The notes beneath the pieces are model-generated. The model made no database searches, was not told the DNA's origin, and saw only the letters and a program-made list of their open reading frames with translations. Positions 59,399-64,000 of a stretch of DNA of 64,000 bases are shown here, piece after piece. Position numbers and translations under genes: made by a program. This stretch comes from an uncultured Methylophaga sp. (lineage in GTDB: Bacteria; Pseudomonadota; Gammaproteobacteria; Nitrosococcales; Methylophagaceae), in the NCBI GenBank assembly GCA_913055695.1, contig CAJXKF010000006.1, positions 1 through 64,000 of the forward strand, in the 5' to 3' direction. The number at the start of each line of letters is the position of its first letter. The stretch's first letter is position 1.

Positions 59399-60061
59399 AT
59401 GGGCTGGTGGCTTACAGGACTGGGTCTCAGTCTGCTGGTCGGCATCGGCCTGTTCCAGGCCCGTGCTGACTGGGGCGGTGCCCATGTCAACTGGCTGGAT
59501 GGCTGGACCCGGCTGATTTGCCGTTATCTGCATGGCTTGAAGCCTGAAAAAAAACTCGATTTGCCCGCCACCGGACCGGCCATCGTGGTGGCCAATCATG
59601 TGTCCGGACTGGATCCCTTGCTATTGATTGCTGCCAGCCGCAGGCCGTTACGATTTCTGATCGCGACGGAAGAATATCAGCGCCCGATCCTGCACTGGAT
59701 ATTCAAACTGGCAGGCTGTATTCCGGTTGATCGCAAAGGCCGGCCCGAGCAGGCACTGCGCACAGCTAGACGGGCTTTGGAGCAGGGCGAGGTGATTGCC
59801 CTGTTTCCGCACGGTAAAATCCATCTCGACAGCGATCCGCCAAGACCCATCAAGGGCGGCGTGGTGCGGCTTGCTGGCTGGACGGGGGCACCGGTTTATC
59901 CTGTGCGTATTGATGGTGTCAGAGCACAAGGGCAGGTTTTTCTGGCGCCGTTCACGCCAGACCGGGTGAGGCTCACTGTGTTTCCCGCGCTGCAGGTTTC
60001 CGGGCCTGCCTCCAAAGACAGCCTGGAACAGATTCAACTGGCGATAGAAACGCCCATATAA
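59399..60061 (+). CDS. Acyltransferase (PlsC family)
   Basis: 'ANHVSGLDPLLL' (NHxxxxD) and 'LFPHGKIHLDSDPPRPIKGGVVRLA'; ATG at 59399 overlaps the previous stop region. Confidence 0.88.
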   Translation: MGWWLTGLGLSLLVGIGLFQARADWGGAHVNWLDGWTRLICRYLHGLKPEKKLDLPATGPAIVVANHVSGLDPLLLIAASRRPLRFLIATEEYQRPILHWIFKLAGCIPVDRKGRPEQALRTARRALEQGEVIALFPHGKIHLDSDPPRPIKGGVVRLAGWTGAPVYPVRIDGVRAQGQVFLAPFTPDRVRLTVFPALQVSGPASKDSLEQIQLAIETPI

Positions 60062-60143
60062 GCTCCGCATGCGTTTAGCCTTATTTGCATCGCGCACAAG
60101 ATACATGGCATATTGCCAGCAACGTATCAGACGGGATTGCTGA

Positions 60144-62351
60144 GTGAAGGCCTTGTTATCGTCAATGCGACAACATTCGCTTTTTTTACTATGGACGCTG
60201 GTGATGCTGACGCTGATCAGCTTTTCTTTTATCTCCATCAGTTATCAGTCGCAAATGCTTCAGTCAGCGGTCCTGCTGGGACTGTTAGTACTTTGCTACA
60301 TGCTGTCCAAACGTATTAAAAGCAGCCGCCAGCAACAGTGGTTGCGGCTCGGTATCATCTTTATCGTCACCTTTCTGACTTTCCGCTACCTCAACTGGCG
60401 TGCCAATGACTCCCTGCCGATGCAATTCGGACTGGTCTCCATGGTCTGTGGTCTGCTCCTGCTGATGGCCGAAGCTTACGGGCTGATAAACATGCTGTTT
60501 GGTTTTTTTATCAATGCGCAGCCTTTTCATCGACGGCCGGAACCCTTGCCCGCGGACCAGTCGCTGTGGCCGGATGTCGATGTGTATATTCCCACCTACA
60601 ATGAAGATCCTGTCATCATCCGGCCTACGGTGATTGCTGCAACCCAGTTGGATTATCCCTCAGACAAGCTTCATGTCTACATTCTCGATGATGGCGGCAC
60701 AAGCCAGAAATGTCAGGATCCGGATCCCGTCAAAGCCGCTGCCGCCAAAAGCCGTGCGCAGGAGTTGAAAGCCCTTGCTGAACAGTTTGGTGCCACTTAC
60801 CTGACCCGCGAGAAAAACCTGCATGCCAAGTCCGGCAACATCAACAGTGCGCTTTCCCACACCAGCGGCGACTTACTGCTGATACTGGATTGTGATCACA
60901 TTCCGACGGAGGATTTTCTGCTGAATACGGTGGGTCTGTTTCTGGCCGATAGCAAACTGTTCGTGGTACAGACGCCGCATAATTTTGTCAGCCCCGATCC
61001 GCTGGAACGCAATCTGGATACTTTCTCTACCTCGCCGGCGGAAAATGAGCTGTTCTATGATGTCATGCAACCCGGCCTCGACGCCTGGGGCTGTTCCTTT
61101 TTTTGTGGTTCTGCGGCCATTCTCAGACGTTCTGTGATAGATGAACTGGGCGGCCTCTCGGGCAGAACCATTACTGAAGATGCTGAGACCACGATTGATG
61201 CGATGAGTCTTGGCTACAGCACCGCCTATCTCAACCGGCCGATGGTGTCCGGCCTGCAACCGGAAACCTATAGTGGCTTTGTGGTGCAGAGGGTGCGCTG
61301 GGGGCAGGGCATGCTGCAGATTTTTCTGCTTAAAAACCCCTGGCTGCAGCCCAAGCTCAAATTTACCCAGCGTCTGCTCTATACCAATTTTGCTTTCTAC
61401 TGGGGCTTTGCCAGCTCGCGCCTGGTGCTGTTGCTGGCGCCGCCGGCTTTTTTGCTGGCCTATATCAATTTATGTGATGCCACCGCGCTTGAGCTGATTA
61501 GCTACGCCGGACCGGTGTTTATTGCTTCCATGATCGCCACCCAGTATTTTTATGGGCGCGTGCGCTGGCCATTCATGTCGCAACTTTATGAAGTGATTCA
61601 ATCGGTGTACGTCAGCAAGGGGCTTTATGAGGTCTTTCGAAACCCGCATGCACCGACTTTCAAGGTAACGCCGAAGGGGGAGAGGCTCGGCAGTGATTTT
61701 ATTTCTGCCTTGGCAAAGCCCTTTTATCTTTTACTGCTAATGAATGCCGCTGCCGTGGTCTGGGGCATACACCGATATATCGAAGAGCCTTTTGGTCAGG
61801 GCGCCGTCGCATTTGTGCTGTTCTGGGCAGTGCTGGATCTGGCACTGTTGCTGGGAGCGCTGGGTGTTATGCTGGAACGGCGTCAGTTGCGGCAGGAGCC
61901 CAGGGTGCCGCACCATGAAACAGTCTCGGTTTCAGGACCGCAGTTTGAGAATGTAGCCGGCAGCAGCATCGATGTGTCTGCACATGGCACCGCGATTTTG
62001 ATCAAGCAATCACAACTGGCCGCGACACAAATCAACAGCGGTGACACGGTTCGTATCCGCTTTCATGAGGCGGCGCGGGAATTTGATGCCATCATCGAAA
62101 ACAGTCACAGCCGGTCAGATGGCCAGTGGCAGCTGGGTCTGAGTTATCAGTTTCATGATACTGCCGATGAGCGGGCTGCGGTTCACCTTGCATTTCACAG
62201 CAGTGACGCGCTGATTGCACTGAACCGAACCCGGCATCAGGGCAGAAGCATCATCGCCGGGATAGCGATCATTTTCAGCTTTGCCTGGAACCGTGGCCTG
62301 ATGCATATTCGTCAATGGTTAAAAATGTTGAATCCGGAAAAACAAAGTTGA
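60144..62351 (+). CDS. bcsA: Cellulose synthase catalytic subunit (GT2 plus PilZ)
   Basis: 'YILDDGGTSQKC', 'LDCDHIPTEDF', 'ITEDAETTIDA', 'QRVRWGQGM'; PilZ 'RQEPR' and 'DVSAHG'. Confidence 0.95.
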   Translation: MKALLSSMRQHSLFLLWTLVMLTLISFSFISISYQSQMLQSAVLLGLLVLCYMLSKRIKSSRQQQWLRLGIIFIVTFLTFRYLNWRANDSLPMQFGLVSMVCGLLLLMAEAYGLINMLFGFFINAQPFHRRPEPLPADQSLWPDVDVYIPTYNEDPVIIRPTVIAATQLDYPSDKLHVYILDDGGTSQKCQDPDPVKAAAAKSRAQELKALAEQFGATYLTREKNLHAKSGNINSALSHTSGDLLLILDCDHIPTEDFLLNTVGLFLADSKLFVVQTPHNFVSPDPLERNLDTFSTSPAENELFYDVMQPGLDAWGCSFFCGSAAILRRSVIDELGGLSGRTITEDAETTIDAMSLGYSTAYLNRPMVSGLQPETYSGFVVQRVRWGQGMLQIFLLKNPWLQPKLKFTQRLLYTNFAFYWGFASSRLVLLLAPPAFLLAYINLCDATALELISYAGPVFIASMIATQYFYGRVRWPFMSQLYEVIQSVYVSKGLYEVFRNPHAPTFKVTPKGERLGSDFISALAKPFYLLLLMNAAAVVWGIHRYIEEPFGQGAVAFVLFWAVLDLALLLGALGVMLERRQLRQEPRVPHHETVSVSGPQFENVAGSSIDVSAHGTAILIKQSQLAATQINSGDTVRIRFHEAAREFDAIIENSHSRSDGQWQLGLSYQFHDTADERAAVHLAFHSSDALIALNRTRHQGRSIIAGIAIIFSFAWNRGLMHIRQWLKMLNPEKQS

Positions 62352-62358
62352 GGGCGGA

Positions 62359-64000
62359 ATGATGAAGCGATGGGGTCTGATTTGCCTGTTACTGCTGGCG
62401 CTGCAGGGCAATGCACTAGCAGCTAATGCTGTTGCACTGGAAGAGATGGCGATATCGGAACAGGCACTGGAAACCCAAACAGGACAGCGCTTTGAACTGC
62501 CGTTATCGCAATTACTCGGTGACAGCCGGCCTCGTCATCTCAGCGGCGTGAATGCGAGTCTGGACTTGTCCCTGCCGTTACCTGCATTGAAACAGACCTC
62601 GGAAGTCACACTGGTACTCAACGGTACGGCCTCAGAGGTGCTGAATGAGCATTCGCAACTGCTTATTTCGCTCAATGATCGTGTGATTGAACAATATCCG
62701 CTCAACGTCGCCGGAGAGACCTTCAGCCATCAGGTCAAGCTGCCCGTCCGTTTACTGAAACCGGGTTATAACAGCATAAAACTGCGGGCCATCCAGCATT
62801 ACAGTGAGCAATGCGAATATCCGCTGGCACCTCAGCTCTGGTCGCAGATCAATGTCGCCGATTCCGGATTTATCATCGATGCCAGTCAAAAACCGGTACC
62901 GGTATTGCTGAGTGAATTGAACCATCTGTTTGATCGTGCCAGCTGGCGACAACAGGAATCAGTGACTGTATTCAGTGCCGAGCGGACCTCTGCCCCATTG
63001 CTTGCCTCACTGGGCCTGGTGGCACAGGGGGTTGCTCATCGCTATGATTTTGTTCCAGTGACGCTGTTGCATCAGACCCTGCCTGCTGATGTGGCCACAT
63101 TGCAGCGTGAAATGGGAAGCAGTCAGGTCGCTGTGATCATCGGCCAGAAAAAGGAGTTATCCGGCCTGGTCGATTTCAGCGAATATCCCGGCAATGGCGG
63201 TCCCGGTATACTGGTTCAGCAACTGCCCGGTGATGAAAATCAATATTTACTGGCCCTTTTTGCAGAGGATGATAAGGCACTGAAAGATGTCGCCTATGCT
63301 TTTGCCATTCCCTCTGTGCCCTGGCCGGAACGTCACTGGGCCAGTATTGGCAAATTGACCCTGCCTGACCGGGCACAGCTGGAACAGCGTTTTTCCATCC
63401 CGACCCAGACTTCCGGTGCTTTCCCGCTGAGAGCGCTCGGCTACCAGTCACGCACGCTCACCGGGGTTGATGCTGATAGCATCAAGCTCAACATCTGGAA
63501 CAACACCTGGCAGGGCCGCATGCAGGTCAGGGTGCATATGGCCTATGCCAGTGGCATGGCCAGACAATCCTCACTGAATATTCTGACCAATGGCGTCCTC
63601 AACGGCTCGATACCGATGTCTGATCCACGTGGCGGCGCTTATGAAAATTATGCGGTGACGATTCCGGCCGGGGTGATGCGCCCGGGCTGGAATCAGCTGG
63701 AGTTCCAGCCGGTGATGGTGCCTCAGAGTAATGGCGGTGAATGTCAGCCTTTTTTCACCGGCAATCTGGCGACAACGATTTATGCAGATACCACGGTACA
63801 AAAATTCGGCGGCGATGAACTCCATAAAAAAGATTTATCGATGCTGACAGGGCAAGGCTATCTTTTCACCCATTTGCCACTGGGTAAAGATGTGGCGTTT
63901 TATCTGGGACAGTCTGACTCTGCCACCTTGTCAGCGGCGATGACGCTGACCGCCAAATTAAGCCAGATTTACAAGCGTCCGTTGCTCAATGCCTATTTTG
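62359..64000 (+). CDS. bcsB: Cellulose synthase subunit BcsB-like, truncated by the window end
   Basis: Hand-read frame from ATG at 62359 (MMKRWGLICLLLLALQGNALA...) with signal peptide; the sampled frame reads as BcsB; immediately downstream of bcsA; not in the supplied ORF track. Confidence 0.88.
   Translation, partial: MMKRWGLICLLLLALQGNALAANAVALEEMAISEQALETQTGQRFELPLSQLLGDSRPRHLSGVNASLDLSLPLPALKQTSEVTLVLNGTASEVLNEHSQLLISLNDRVIEQYPLNVAGETFSHQVKLPVRLLKPGYNSIKLRAIQHYSEQCEYPLAPQLWSQINVADSGFIIDASQKPVPVLLSELNHLFDRASWRQQESVTVFSAERTSAPLLASLGLVAQGVAHRYDFVPVTLLHQTLPADVATLQREMGSSQVAVIIGQKKELSGLVDFSEYPGNGGPGILVQQLPGDENQYLLALFAEDDKALKDVAYAFAIPSVPWPERHWASIGKLTLPDRAQLEQRFSIPTQTSGAFPLRALGYQSRTLTGVDADSIKLNIWNNTWQGRMQVRVHMAYASGMARQSSLNILTNGVLNGSIPMSDPRGGAYENYAVTIPAGVMRPGWNQLEFQPVMVPQSNGGECQPFFTGNLATTIYADTTVQKFGGDELHKKDLSMLTGQGYLFTHLPLGKDVAFYLGQSDSATLSAAMTLTAKLSQIYKRPLLNAYF

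Overview
This is a 64 kb chromosomal window from a gammaproteobacterium. A methylotroph of the Methylophaga type is plausible, judging from the MxaJ/XoxJ-like gene, the cupredoxin and the general gene content; this is inference only. Most of the window is well-packed housekeeping DNA: a two-component system, sspAB, the petABC bc1 complex, an ATM1-type ABC exporter, aspS/nadA, pilBCD with coaE/zapD/yacG, lptM-lysA-dapF-DUF484-xerC, polA, thrB, prmC, moeB, pmbA, yciB and the start of a bcsAB cellulose locus. The main accessory region is an LPS inner/outer-core locus at about 30.8-46.5 kb. It holds waaC, hldE, gmhA, a waaG-like glycosyltransferase, a WaaP-like kinase, a tandem double-kinase protein, a CMP-sugar-synthetase-like protein overlapping a GPSL-motif protein, an O-carbamoyltransferase, two AT-rich genes and waaF. 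The strongest unexplained non-coding signals are a composite palindromic repeat block downstream of xerC (about 25.53-26.08 kb) and a ~185 bp element with terminal inverted repeats between hldE and an aldo-keto reductase. The end of that element supplies the reductase stop codon, and one of its ends shares sequence with the xerC block. I found no CRISPR array, rRNA gene, transposase or recognisable defence system. No clearly novel system is demonstrated; the best candidates are the LPS decoration module and the repeat families. All family calls are by eye from the translated sequences, with no database search.
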